This document shows, piece by piece, positions 25,231 through 41,042 of a DNA stretch of 64,000 nt. Under the pieces are notes generated by a model. That model made no database searches, was not told the origin of the DNA, and saw nothing but the letters and a program-made list of their open reading frames with translations. The stretch is from Paratrimastix pyriformis. Lineage: Eukaryota > Preaxostyla > Paratrimastigidae. The stretch lies in NCBI GenBank assembly GCA_027972325.1, contig JAPMOS010000010.1, positions 558,001 through 622,000 on the forward strand. The letters run 5' to 3'. A program made the translations under genes and the position numbers. Positions within the stretch are counted from its first letter, which is position 1. Each line of letters starts with the position of its first letter.

Positions 25231-27600
25231 AGCGGGGATCAGGAGGAGAGGGGCGGGTCTGTGTGTGCGTGTGCGGACGGTGCAACTTGACCCGGAGGTC
25301 GTTGACCTAGGCGGGACGTCGGGGTCGGACCGTCGGGCAGATCCACCCACCACCACCAAAAACGATGGAAAAGGTGAGGAGTGCGCATCAACAAGCCGAT
25401 GGATGGGGCGGCGAGACAAGAACAAGAACGAGAACGAGAGTCGCTGGGTGGGAGGGGCACGAAGCCGACCTTGGCCTGCCACTGCTGGCAGTGGGGGCAC
25501 TGGCGGACGTGGTTGGCCCGGTAGTTTTCGAACTCCTGCGAACGACAGTCCCGGGGTGGGAATGGAGGGTGAGGGGAGAACGTGGGGCGCGGTGACGGCG
25601 CCCGGGACAGGCAGCATGAACTCAGCAGGCGGAACACGACATGGGACATTATCGGGGTGTTATACGCTTGCCCAGACCACGTCCAGGAGACGGATACTTG
25701 TGCCGCATGGTGGGCATCGATGGGGGGATGCAGACCACATCCAGGTGTGCCGTATGGGGGGGGGGGGGGGGCATGATGATCATGGGGGATACAGACCACG
25801 TCCAGGAGGCGGTACTTGTGTCGCATGGTCTGCAACTGGCGCTGCAGCAGCACCACGGCCGCGTTGGCCGGCTCGTCGGCGGCCCCGCGGTGGCTGCCCG
25901 GGGCCGAGAGGCTCCCTTGCAAATCCGCAGATTCCTGTGGTATTATGTGTGGAGCAGGTGTGCGTGTCAGTGCGTGTGCACGCATGGGGGAACGTGCGCA
26001 TGGGAGGCCGGGGGGAAGGCGGACCAGTGCCTCGGATGCAATCCCGCGGGCCCTGGTGGCGGCCGACAGGCCGACGGCATGCAGGATGCTCTGCAGCTGC
26101 TCGGCCTCTTGCTGGGATGGACATGCATAAATGACAGCAGCAATACCAACAACAAGTGAGGTCGGCCCCGTGTGTGTGTGGATGTGGCGAAGGCAGTGTG
26201 GCACGGCAACAGACGCGATGAAGGACGGTGGTCGGGCCGGCCGTTGGTCCGGCGTCGGGGGCCGTACGGGCCGTGGTCCTCCCGAGGAGCTGGCCCACCC
26301 TGCGGAACCCCTCCACGTGCTGCTCGACAAGCTCCAGGCTCCCCAGGAGGCTCTGGACACACGAAGAGGAGCGAGAGACGGGATGGTGAGGGTGCGGTGA
26401 TCTGGCCCTGGCCCCCCTGCCCATATACTTACCACCCATTTTCAAGGACCTTGAGGGTGGCAACGGGTGTCTGGTACCCCAGGGGCAGCGGCAGCGATGG
26501 CCCGGCATATGTCCCGGCTTGCGAGAGCAGGCTGCCACGAGAGCAAACAATATCAACAACAGATTGATGAAGGCGATGACAATGACGATGACGATGATGA
26601 TGATGATGATGATGACGATGAAGATGAAGAATGTGGTGATGGTGATGATGATGACTGGGTGATGATGGTGATGATGATGATGACATGGGCGGGCAACGCG
26701 GTGCCCACAGGCGCGACGGACTCATCCGTTCGATCCTGCAGTGCGATCAGCTTGCGGAGGATGGCGGCGCTATCCTGGCCGCCCTCAGAGCATTCCCGCC
26801 GCAGCTGCTCAAGTGCCCCCTGCAAGGCGGCGCACTCGACCTTGGGAAGAGAAGATGAGGCAGGAAGATGAAGCAGCAGAGTCCTCCTACCTAACCTCTC
26901 CCCACAGCCACTGCCGGTAGCCCTGACTTTGGCCAGACGGACCAGAAGCTGGGGGCCTCGGGTCGACTCATCCCGGAGGGGTTGGAGATACTGGGCATCG
27001 GGCCGCTCGTCCCCCGCTACAAAAAAAAAAAAAAAACAATGGATGTCATTTCAGGCGCCGGAACAATCACCACGGAGGAGCAGACAAGGAGATCGAGACG
27101 AGAACGAGCGCAGGGCATCCTCAAGCCCCTCCCGCTCCTGGGTGACTACCGATCGGATCTGGGACAGTGTGTACAAATCCTGGTCACGCCGCGCCGCCAG
27201 TTGGTGCTATCGGGGAGAGTGGGATCATAAACAACGGGAATTTCACAGACCGTAAGAAGGGAGTAATTTTGCTCGAAATCCAGCGATCCGATGCGTCCTT
27301 CAATCTCCCGGAAGAGATCGAGATCAACACTCATACTTTGCAAACGAGACACAGCGGATCGGCCCACCGACGGGCGGGCAAGAATTTCAAGGAGCGCCTG
27401 CTGTCGTTCCTGAATTTTGGCCTGGGCGTCTTCGATGGCCACACGTTTCTGGTGGAGAATAAAGGATACTTCTGGTTGCATTGGTATCCAATTTCTGCCG
27501 CGCGCCCGTTGCTCGAAAATAAGCAATCAAAGTTGCCGAGGGGGCGATTCGAATTTCAAATCCTCGGGATGCTCCTGAAGCACCTTTTGGTTCCATTGGC
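20618..27600 (-). CDS. Coiled-coil plus WD40 protein with CPHC motif and Pro/Ser-rich linker (one gene or two)
   Basis: Read from the right: a short exon near 27540-27600 (NQKVLQEHPEDLKFE), then PEVSFILHQKRVAIEDAQAK (about 27250-27490) and coiled-coil exons LAARRDQDLYTLSQIRSVV (27100-27200), ALQGALEQLRRECSEGG (26690-26840), QQEAEQLQSILHAVG (26030-26120), LLQRQLQTMRHKYRLLDVV (25800-25920) and ENYRANHVRQCPHCQQWQAK (25470-25550), with a possible zinc pair CPHC. A Pro/Ser/Ala-rich stretch covers about 23300-24720. WD40 blades follow: VYWATGDLEGHIKLWAIEEG (22800-23050), LSGHTDALTALQWHPGGRLL (22430-22560), LEGHAFNVSTCMAHRGRPMM (21650-21750), GHGSWVCAVAF and WVASGSQDRTVK (21290-21450), FLYTGGKDGLVRVWDPWHLV (20960-21040), and last GSNKAIDIWNVLPSEEQRIS with stop 20618-20620. 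Donors include GTCTGT and GTCGGC. Both halves share orientation without a convincing internal stop-start boundary, but a split is possible. Cellular role unknown. Confidence 0.55.
21244..21268 (-). other. Orphan tRNA-like T-arm / Pol III B-box inside a WD40 intron
   Basis: On the minus strand the sequence has a perfect T-stem-loop with B-box GGTTCGAGTCC, followed by an acceptor-like TGCCAAC. The 50 bases upstream do not fold as the 5' half of a tRNA and are the end of the WD40 exon encoding SGSQDRTVK. It is a tRNA fragment or a stand-alone B-box. Confidence 0.7.
22385..22420. repeat. Short (GCGG)n run
   Basis: Seven or so GGGC tetramers in a WD40-gene intron, the same motif as at 19216-19301. 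Confidence 0.8.
25673..25828. repeat. Three copies of an exon 3' end with its splice donor
   Basis: 25792-25828 is the 3' end of the exon coding KYRLLDVV plus its GTCTGT donor. Diverged copies at 25731-25760 and 25673-25710 lie in the following intron and still carry GTCTG. A run of 16 G separates two of them. Confidence 0.88.
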
Positions 27601-27658
27601 TGTTCGAAAATGGTCGGAGGTTGGGGTGGTGGGGTGGGTTGCTGGGGTGTTCATTGTG

Positions 27659-27674
27659 GAGAATCGCGATTCTC
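27659..27674. promoter_or_regulatory. 16-bp perfect palindrome upstream of the LRR gene
   Basis: GAGAATCGCGATTCTC is its own reverse complement and lies 75 bp before the LRR start codon, between that gene and the divergent coiled-coil/WD40 gene. A one-mismatch copy lies at 30681-30696, about 40 bp ahead of the tandem LRR copy. It could bind a dimeric regulator; this is inference. Confidence 0.55.
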
Positions 27675-27749
27675 ATGAATTTTTTTTTCTCGCTCCATCA
27701 TCTGGCATCACCACAGCAGCAGCAACACTCGAAATCGCTCGACCTCCCG

Positions 27750-30023
27750 ATGGGGCTATTGCCCCCTGATCTTCTGCTGGCGCTCGTCGCTGCCGCCTCA
27801 TTTCCGCTGCAGGCCTACTGCCAGCTGATCGGCCTGACGCACGGCATCCGCACGGCCATTCGGGGTGCTCCACGGGTGCTGTCCTTCCAGTGCCCCGTTC
27901 TCCTTGATGATGACGACTGCCGCGATGTGGACCGGTACTGTATGACGCCGTGCCTGCCTGCCGATGCCTTGGCGGCCATCGTGGGCCCTTGCAAGGGCCT
28001 CGTCCGATTGACCCTTCCCAACAACAACCGGCACCACCCCTCCGTCCTCGGGTGCGGCCTCTTTGATGGCATGAAGAACCCCGAGGCACTCGAGGCCTGG
28101 GCGGAGGAGGCCTTCGGCGGCCACAGCCAGCTGGCCGTTCTGGAGATCCCCGGGGCGGCCACCTTCGGGCCCGCCATCTGCTCGATCCTGCGCCACCTTC
28201 CCGGCCTGGAGGAGTTCCACTACCTGCAGGCCAGGCCGCTCCACCCCCGGGTTCTGGAAGCGCTGGCTGCATCCTGCCCCAAGCTCCGGGTGCTGCATCT
28301 CACCCGAGACCTGTTGGTTTGGAACCACGGGCAAGATTTCAAGGCCCTCAAGCCCCTCGCGGGCACCCTCAGGGAGCTCATCATCCCCGACATGGACCTG
28401 GTGGCCGGACACCTGAGCTCCCTCATTGCTGGGCTCCCCTTCCTGGAGCGGCTCGAAGTGAAAGGCGGGGATTTCAGCCTCCTGCGGCCCGTCGGCCAGC
28501 ATCTGGTCCACTTGACCACAGGCACCTTGTTGAATCTCCAGGGCTTGTACCAGGCGGGCCTCTGCTGCCTCGAGTCCCTCACATCCGAGGCGTCCTCACG
28601 CGACGATATCACGCTCGCCCCGGTGATGGCCGCCTGCCGGGACACCCTGCGATCGCTCTCGTTCCAGACCACGATGGACCTCGCCCCTGACCGGGGCCTG
28701 CTGGCCGAGCTGGGCGGTCTGACGCACTTGACCCGCCTCAGGCTGACCCTGCGGAGCTATGGAGGAACGCTCTCGGCCGTCCTTGCCGCCCTGCCGCCCG
28801 GCCTGCTCGAGTATCAGCTGGAGTCCCTCTCCCTCGAGCTGTCACGCGAAGCGCGCACATTCCAACTGACCAGCAGGAGCCTTCGCGAGGTGGAACTCTC
28901 CCTCTCCCTCCATGACTCGGGCACACTTGGCGTGGCCTGCCCCTCCCTCGAAGTGCTGACTCTCCCTGTTGTTCGGTGTCATCCCTATGGACTTGTCCTG
29001 GACTGTCCCCACCTGCGCTCATTGAAGCGGCTTCACGGCCAGCATAACCTGGACCAGTCAACGGCCATGCCCGAGCTGGTGGAGGTGTGCGCAGTCCACG
29101 AATACAACCCGAGTTTGGACCCGGCCTGGCTGCCCCAGCTGGTGGCCTGGGCGCCCCGGCTGCGTCACCTGTCCCATGTGGCGGTCTCCCAGGCGATGCT
29201 CTCCCTGCTCTTTTCCGGATGTCCCTCGCTGGTGAGCCTGCGCTCAATCCACATACACTTGCCCCTGACGGCGACCAACCCGCCCACTTTTCTTCTGCGC
29301 CTGCCGGAGCAGCTCGAGGCGCTGGACGGGTCGGTCTATGCCGAGGGGTGGCGAGGGACCGGGTTTGCCGAGCTGCGGGTGGAGGCCCCAGGGCTCCGGG
29401 CGCTCCACCTGGGCGTCCCTCCCCAGGTGCAACCGACTCTCGTCTGCCCGGCCCTGGTCGCGTTGGCACTGACGGCCGATTGCTCGCCACCGTTCGCGCT
29501 GGCCGAGGGGACCGACCCGCCCCTCCGCAGCTTCCGCCTTGAGTACTGCAGCATCAGGCCTTCGAACACAACCACGATTGCCAGCTTGCTGGCCTTCCTA
29601 ACCCGGCACGGGAGCCACCTACAGCGCGTCTCGCTGTCCAACAGACAGAGATCCCCGAGGGCCTGGTCCAAACTGGCTACCGCCTTGGGACAGCTGCCTC
29701 GGCTGGTCAGCCTCGAGCTGGACGGGGTCCCCACGGCCGACATTGTGCTGGCCTGCCCGCGCCTCAGCCACCTCGCCATCCACCCGGCACTTCCGACACT
29801 GGGCGAGATGGACCCCTTGGTGGGGCTGCGCTCGCTGGTGCTCGACTGCCCGCGGCTGGAGGAGCTCAAGGCCCCGTTTGGGGCGCAGCTGGAGCGGTTC
29901 GAGCTGGTCGGGGAAGCCTCCGGCTCCGGGCACATCAACTTCATCGGTGGCGCGGAGGGCCCCTGGAAGGAGCGGCTTCAGGGACGATTCCCCAGCGCCT
30001 CCCTGTCGTCCTCTTTTTGGTGA
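27750..30023 (+). CDS. F-box-like N-terminus plus leucine-rich-repeat protein, single exon (757 aa)
   Basis: The open frame begins further upstream, but I choose Met 27750 because homology with the tandem copy starts there (LLPPDLLLALVAAASFPLQ). The first 40 residues resemble an F-box (LPPDLL...YCQLIGLTHGIRTAI). The rest is irregular leucine-rich repeats: LVRLTLPNNN, LAVLEIPGAATFG, LRVLHLTRDLLV, LRELIIPDMDLV, FLERLEVKGGDF, HLTRLRLTLRSYG, SLEVLTLPVVR, RLSHLAIHPALP and RSLVLDCPRLEELKAP. Spacing of 25-28 residues fits the cysteine-containing/F-box LRR type. If the F-box is real it would act as the substrate receptor of an SCF ubiquitin ligase. There are no introns and no microsatellites, unlike every neighbour. 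Ends ...SASLSSSFW. Confidence 0.85.
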   Translation: MGLLPPDLLLALVAAASFPLQAYCQLIGLTHGIRTAIRGAPRVLSFQCPVLLDDDDCRDVDRYCMTPCLPADALAAIVGPCKGLVRLTLPNNNRHHPSVLGCGLFDGMKNPEALEAWAEEAFGGHSQLAVLEIPGAATFGPAICSILRHLPGLEEFHYLQARPLHPRVLEALAASCPKLRVLHLTRDLLVWNHGQDFKALKPLAGTLRELIIPDMDLVAGHLSSLIAGLPFLERLEVKGGDFSLLRPVGQHLVHLTTGTLLNLQGLYQAGLCCLESLTSEASSRDDITLAPVMAACRDTLRSLSFQTTMDLAPDRGLLAELGGLTHLTRLRLTLRSYGGTLSAVLAALPPGLLEYQLESLSLELSREARTFQLTSRSLREVELSLSLHDSGTLGVACPSLEVLTLPVVRCHPYGLVLDCPHLRSLKRLHGQHNLDQSTAMPELVEVCAVHEYNPSLDPAWLPQLVAWAPRLRHLSHVAVSQAMLSLLFSGCPSLVSLRSIHIHLPLTATNPPTFLLRLPEQLEALDGSVYAEGWRGTGFAELRVEAPGLRALHLGVPPQVQPTLVCPALVALALTADCSPPFALAEGTDPPLRSFRLEYCSIRPSNTTTIASLLAFLTRHGSHLQRVSLSNRQRSPRAWSKLATALGQLPRLVSLELDGVPTADIVLACPRLSHLAIHPALPTLGEMDPLVGLRSLVLDCPRLEELKAPFGAQLERFELVGEASGSGHINFIGGAEGPWKERLQGRFPSASLSSSFW

Positions 30024-30173
30024 TATCGACTGCCTGTTCGCCTGTATTTTTTCTTCTTCTTTTTCTGGTCCGTTCCTGAGGGCCGAGAAACCTGAATTCA
30101 GCGCACGGAACGCAAAGGGTTTCGCGCTGATGGATTTGGTCGCGCGGTACAAACGCGGGTTGGTCTGCCACCT

Positions 30174-30210
<37 letters not shown>
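30174..30210. repeat. Poly-G run of 37
   Basis: The longest homopolymer in the window. It sits 150 bp after the LRR stop codon and is not in an intron. Confidence 0.95.
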
Positions 30211-30337
30211 CTGATTTGTTCCAGCATGTGCGATCCAGGGTTGGAGAACCAGACATTTGACCAGCCACACCACCGAAGCCCCCGAACGAAGCCCCCGAAC
30301 CGCTCGCCCATCTCCTGATTGCCAGATCAAGATGATT

Positions 30338-30530
30338 CTACCGATATTCAACCATCCGAAGAAGCAGCCGAGACACCGCAAATCGGCCCACAGATGGGCG
30401 GGTGCGAATTTTCTGTTGTCGCTCATGGATTTCTGCCTGCCTGCGTGTCCTCGATGGCTGGCGGAGAATCAAGGATACTTCGGGATGCGATGTCCATTGA
30501 TGCAATGTGACTCTCGACCCAAAGCTGGCG
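30338..30530 (-). pseudogene. Relic of the coiled-coil/WD40 gene's early exon
   Basis: Minus-strand translation gives HPEVSLILRQPSR, EIHERQQKI and RPSVGRFAVSRLL. The neighbour's real exon at 27250-27490 has QPEVSFILHQKRV, KIQERQQAL and RPSVGRSAVSRLQ. At DNA level the CGGCCCAC..GGGCGGG and GAATAAAGGATACTTC-type blocks align in order. It was carried along when the LRR gene was duplicated and is not a functional gene. Confidence 0.85.
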
Positions 30531-30733
30531 CGGGACGAGTTGATTGTTCGTACGATACTGCACGAACGCAAGCGTTCCAGAACCTGCACTAACACGAGAA
30601 AGAAAGGATGATCTGGAAGCACCCTTGGTTGCAGCGGCCGTTTCAAAGGATGGTTTGTAATTGTGTGTTGCTTGCATTTTGAGGATCGCGATTCTCTGTT
30701 TTCCTAATCACGGTAGCAGCAGCAGCAACACTC

Positions 30734-33008
30734 GAAATCGCTTGACCTGCCCCCTGATCTTCTGCTGGCTCTCGTCGATGCCGCCTCGTTTCCGCTGCAG
30801 ACCTACTGCCAGCTGATCGGCCTGACGCACGACATCCGCACGGCAATTCGTGGTGCTCCACGGGTGCTGTCATTCCAGTGCCCCGTCCCCTTCGATGATG
30901 ACGACTGCCGCGATGCGGACCGGTACTGCATCGCGCCGTGCCTGCCTGCCGATGCCTTGGCGGCCATCGTGGGTCCATGCAAGGGCCTCGTCCGATTGAC
31001 CCTTCCCAACAACAACCGGCACCACCCCTCCGTCCTCGGGTGCGGCCTCTTTGATGGCATGAAGAACCCCGAGGCACTCGAGGCCTGGGCGGAGGAGGCC
31101 TTCGGCGGCCACAGCCAGCTGGCCGTTCTGGAGATCCCCGGGGCGGCCACCTTCGGGCCCGCCATCTGCTCGATCCTGCGCCACCTTCCCGGCCTGGAGG
31201 AGTTCCACTACCTGCAGGCCAGGCCGCTCCACCCCCGGGTTCTGGAAGCGCTGGCCGCATCCTGCCCCAAGCTCCGGGTGCTGCACCTCTCTCGGCATGA
31301 GTTCGCCTTGCTCCTCAAGCCCAATTTCCTGGCCCTCAAGCCCCTCGCGGGCACCCTCAGGGAGCTCATCATCCCCGACATCTGCAGGATGGAAACCTGA
31401 GCTCCCTCATTGCTGGGCTCCCCTTCCTGGAGCGGCTCGAAGTGAAAGGCGGGGACTTCAGCCTCCTGCGGCCCATCGCCCAACCTGGCTCACTTGACCA
31501 CGAACGACCCGTTTAAAATTCTTGGCTTGGACCAGGCAGGCCTCTGCAATCTCGAGTCCCTCGTCTCTGAGTCGGCCCTCGGGGATTCATACGCCCCGGT
31601 GGTGACCGCCTGCCGGGACACCCTGCGCTCGCTCGCGCTCTCCACCAAGGAGGATATATCCCCTGGCCGGGGCCTGCTGGCTGCGTTGGGCGGCCTGACG
31701 CACCTGACCCGCCTCGGGCTGATCCTGGAGGGTGTTGAACTTTCGGCCGTCCTTGCCGCCCTGCCGCCCGGCTTGCTCGAGAATCAGCTGGAGTCCCTCT
31801 CCCTTCAGCTGCCACGCTGCTACGACGTGGACTCCACAATCCAACTGAGCAGCAGCAGCCTTCGTGAGGTGGAACTCGTTTTCTCCCTCAATGGCTCGTG
31901 CACGCTGACCCTGGCCTGCCCCTCCCTCGAAGAGCTGACACTCCCTGATGCGGAGTCGCGTCCCTACGAGCTTGTCATGGACTGCCCCCATCTGCGCTCC
32001 TTGAAGCGACTTCACAGACAGAACCTGAGCCATTCCACGGCCATGCCCGAGCTGATGGAAGCGTGCGGATTATTACACGAATTCGCCCCACGTTTCGATC
32101 CTGCCTGGCTGCCCCAGCTGGTGGTCAGGGCGCCCCGGCTGCGCCACCTGTCCCATGCGACGGTCTCCCAGGCGATGCTCGCCCAGCTCTTTGCTGGATG
32201 TCCCTCGTTGACGAGTCTGACATCAATCCGCTTGCACTTGACGGCGACCGACCCGCCCGCTTTTCTTCTGCGCCTGCCGGAGCAGCTCGAGGCGCTGGAC
32301 GGGCGGGTCAGTGTCGAGCGGTGGCAAGAAAAGACCGCTCCGATCGAGCTGCGCGTGGAGGCACCAGGGCTCCGGACACTCCGCGTGTACGTCCCTCCCG
32401 ACTTACGGCTGACCCTCGCCTGTCCGGCCCTTGCCATGCTGGCGCTGATGACCGTCGAAGAAGGTGAATCCTCACTGATGATGGCCGAAGGGACAGAACC
32501 GCCCCTCCGCAGCCTCTGCCTTGTGGATCCCAGCTCCAGGTCTCCATTCGATACGAACTTGGCCAGTGTGCTGGCCCTCCTGACCCGGCACGGGAGCCAT
32601 CTGCACTACGTCTCCCTGCCGAGCAAGCAGCGCATTCGCGCGGGGTGGCCCCAGGTGGCTGCCGCCCTGGAGCAGCTGCCCCGGCTGATCAGCCTCGAGC
32701 TGGGCGGGGCTCCCACGGCCGACCTGGTGCTGGCCTGCCCGCGCCTCAGCCACCTCGCCATCCACCCGGAACTTGTGACACATTCGTCGCGTGTGAGCAC
32801 CTCGGTGGTGCTGCGCTCGCTGGTGCTCGACTGCCCGCGGCTGGAGGAGCTCACTGCCCCGTTTGGGGAGCAGCTGGAGCGGTTCGAGCTGGTCGGGGAC
32901 TCCGGCTCCAGACACATCAACTACATCGGAGGCCTGTGGATAGGCCCCTGGAGGGAGCGGCTTGAGGGACGATTCCCCAGCGCCTGCCTGTCGACCTCTT
33001 TCTGGTGA
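30734..33008 (+). CDS. Second F-box-like/LRR protein, tandem copy with a disturbed middle
   Basis: Homologous along its length to the gene at 27750-30023: LPPDLLLALVDAASFPLQTY at the start, LVRLTLPNNNRHHPSVLGCG almost unchanged, ending ACLSTSFW with stop 33006-33008. The start is unclear: the ATG used by the first copy is missing because about 13 bp around it are gone, and the open frame continues upstream. Near 31385-31490 the frame shifts out (DICRMET then stop) and back (LTTNDPFKIL). These could be two assembly indels or real damage. The first third is much closer to copy one than the rest, which suggests gene conversion. No introns or microsatellites. Confidence 0.75.
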
Positions 33009-33550
33009 TATCGACTGCTTGTTCAGGTGTCTTTTTTTCTTCTCGTCTTGTTTTGTGTTCCCCGACCTTGAAACCATTCTCATAGTGGATACTCCTTTCG
33101 GATATCACCGTGTGGGGTCTTCTTTTCCGAAAAAAACTTGTTGGGAGCAAATCGAGGGCAAGCAGATCTCTAGAACCACCTCAATTACCTCCTCTGCTCA
33201 GTCTATTTGCACCTGCACCTGACGACGCCCGACCCGCTCGCTTTTCTTCGACTCCAGGAACAGCTCGAGGCACCTGAACTGTCGATAGGCAAGGGCTCCG
33301 TGCAATCCCCTCCCGACTTGCGGCTGACTCTCGCCTGTCCGGCCCTTCGCCCTCATTTTGTGTTGGCCGAGATTGTCAGTCAGCACTTGCCGTCCTGACC
33401 GGGTGCGCGTCCCCGCGGGCTGGAGCCGAAGAGTCGCCATCATTTTGGGCGAAATCCAATCATCAACCAATCGTCCTCGCGTCCGCCACAGCACCTGAAG
33501 GGGCCGCCGGCCAGCCCCGCCCCCTTTTTTCCCGAATGGCCCGATGTGCC
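33009..33550. other. Flank after the LRR array
   Basis: Besides the LRR fragment I see only T-rich sequence (33020-33060) and ordinary sequence to the stop codon of the convergent gene at 33551. Confidence 0.6.
33207..33400 (+). pseudogene. Fragment of a third LRR copy
   Basis: The translation LHLTTPDPLAFLRLQEQLEA and PPDLRLTLACPAL matches LHLTATDPPAFLLRLPEQLE and PPDLRLTLACPAL of the second copy. A central block is missing. It is a relic of a further duplication or a broken end of the array. Confidence 0.8.
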
Positions 33551-40943
<7,393 letters not shown>

Positions 40944-40970
40944 ACTGCGAAGGGGAAAGACAAAAAATTT

Positions 40971-41042
40971 GGGCCACTGCGAGAATCGAACTCGCGACCT
41001 CTTGCACCCTAAGCAAGAATCATGCCCCTAGACCAAGTGGCC
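40971..41042 (-). tRNA. tRNA-Pro (AGG)
   Basis: On the minus strand the 7-bp acceptor stem GGCCACT/AGTGGCC, the D arm, the anticodon stem CTTGC/GCAAG with loop TTAGGGT (anticodon AGG) and the T arm GCGAG-TTCGATT-CTCGC all pair. The discriminator is C. No intron. Both Pol III internal boxes are intact (B-box GTTCGATTC). The 5' end overlaps by 15 nt an open reading frame from the adjacent C2-domain gene, if that frame is used. Confidence 0.96.

Larger units (their letters stand above)
30024..30733. other. Spacer between LRR copies: poly-G run, relic of the neighbour's exon, duplicated promoter
   Basis: Contains a 37-bp G run (30174-30210), a decayed inverted-sense exon (listed separately) and a promoter-like segment matching the one before 27750. 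No intact gene seen. Confidence 0.8.

Noticed and set aside
27798-29944. Long antisense open frames opposite the LRR gene
   Set aside because: They are shadows of a GC-rich coding strand. The sense frame has LRR periodicity and the antisense frames have no domain.
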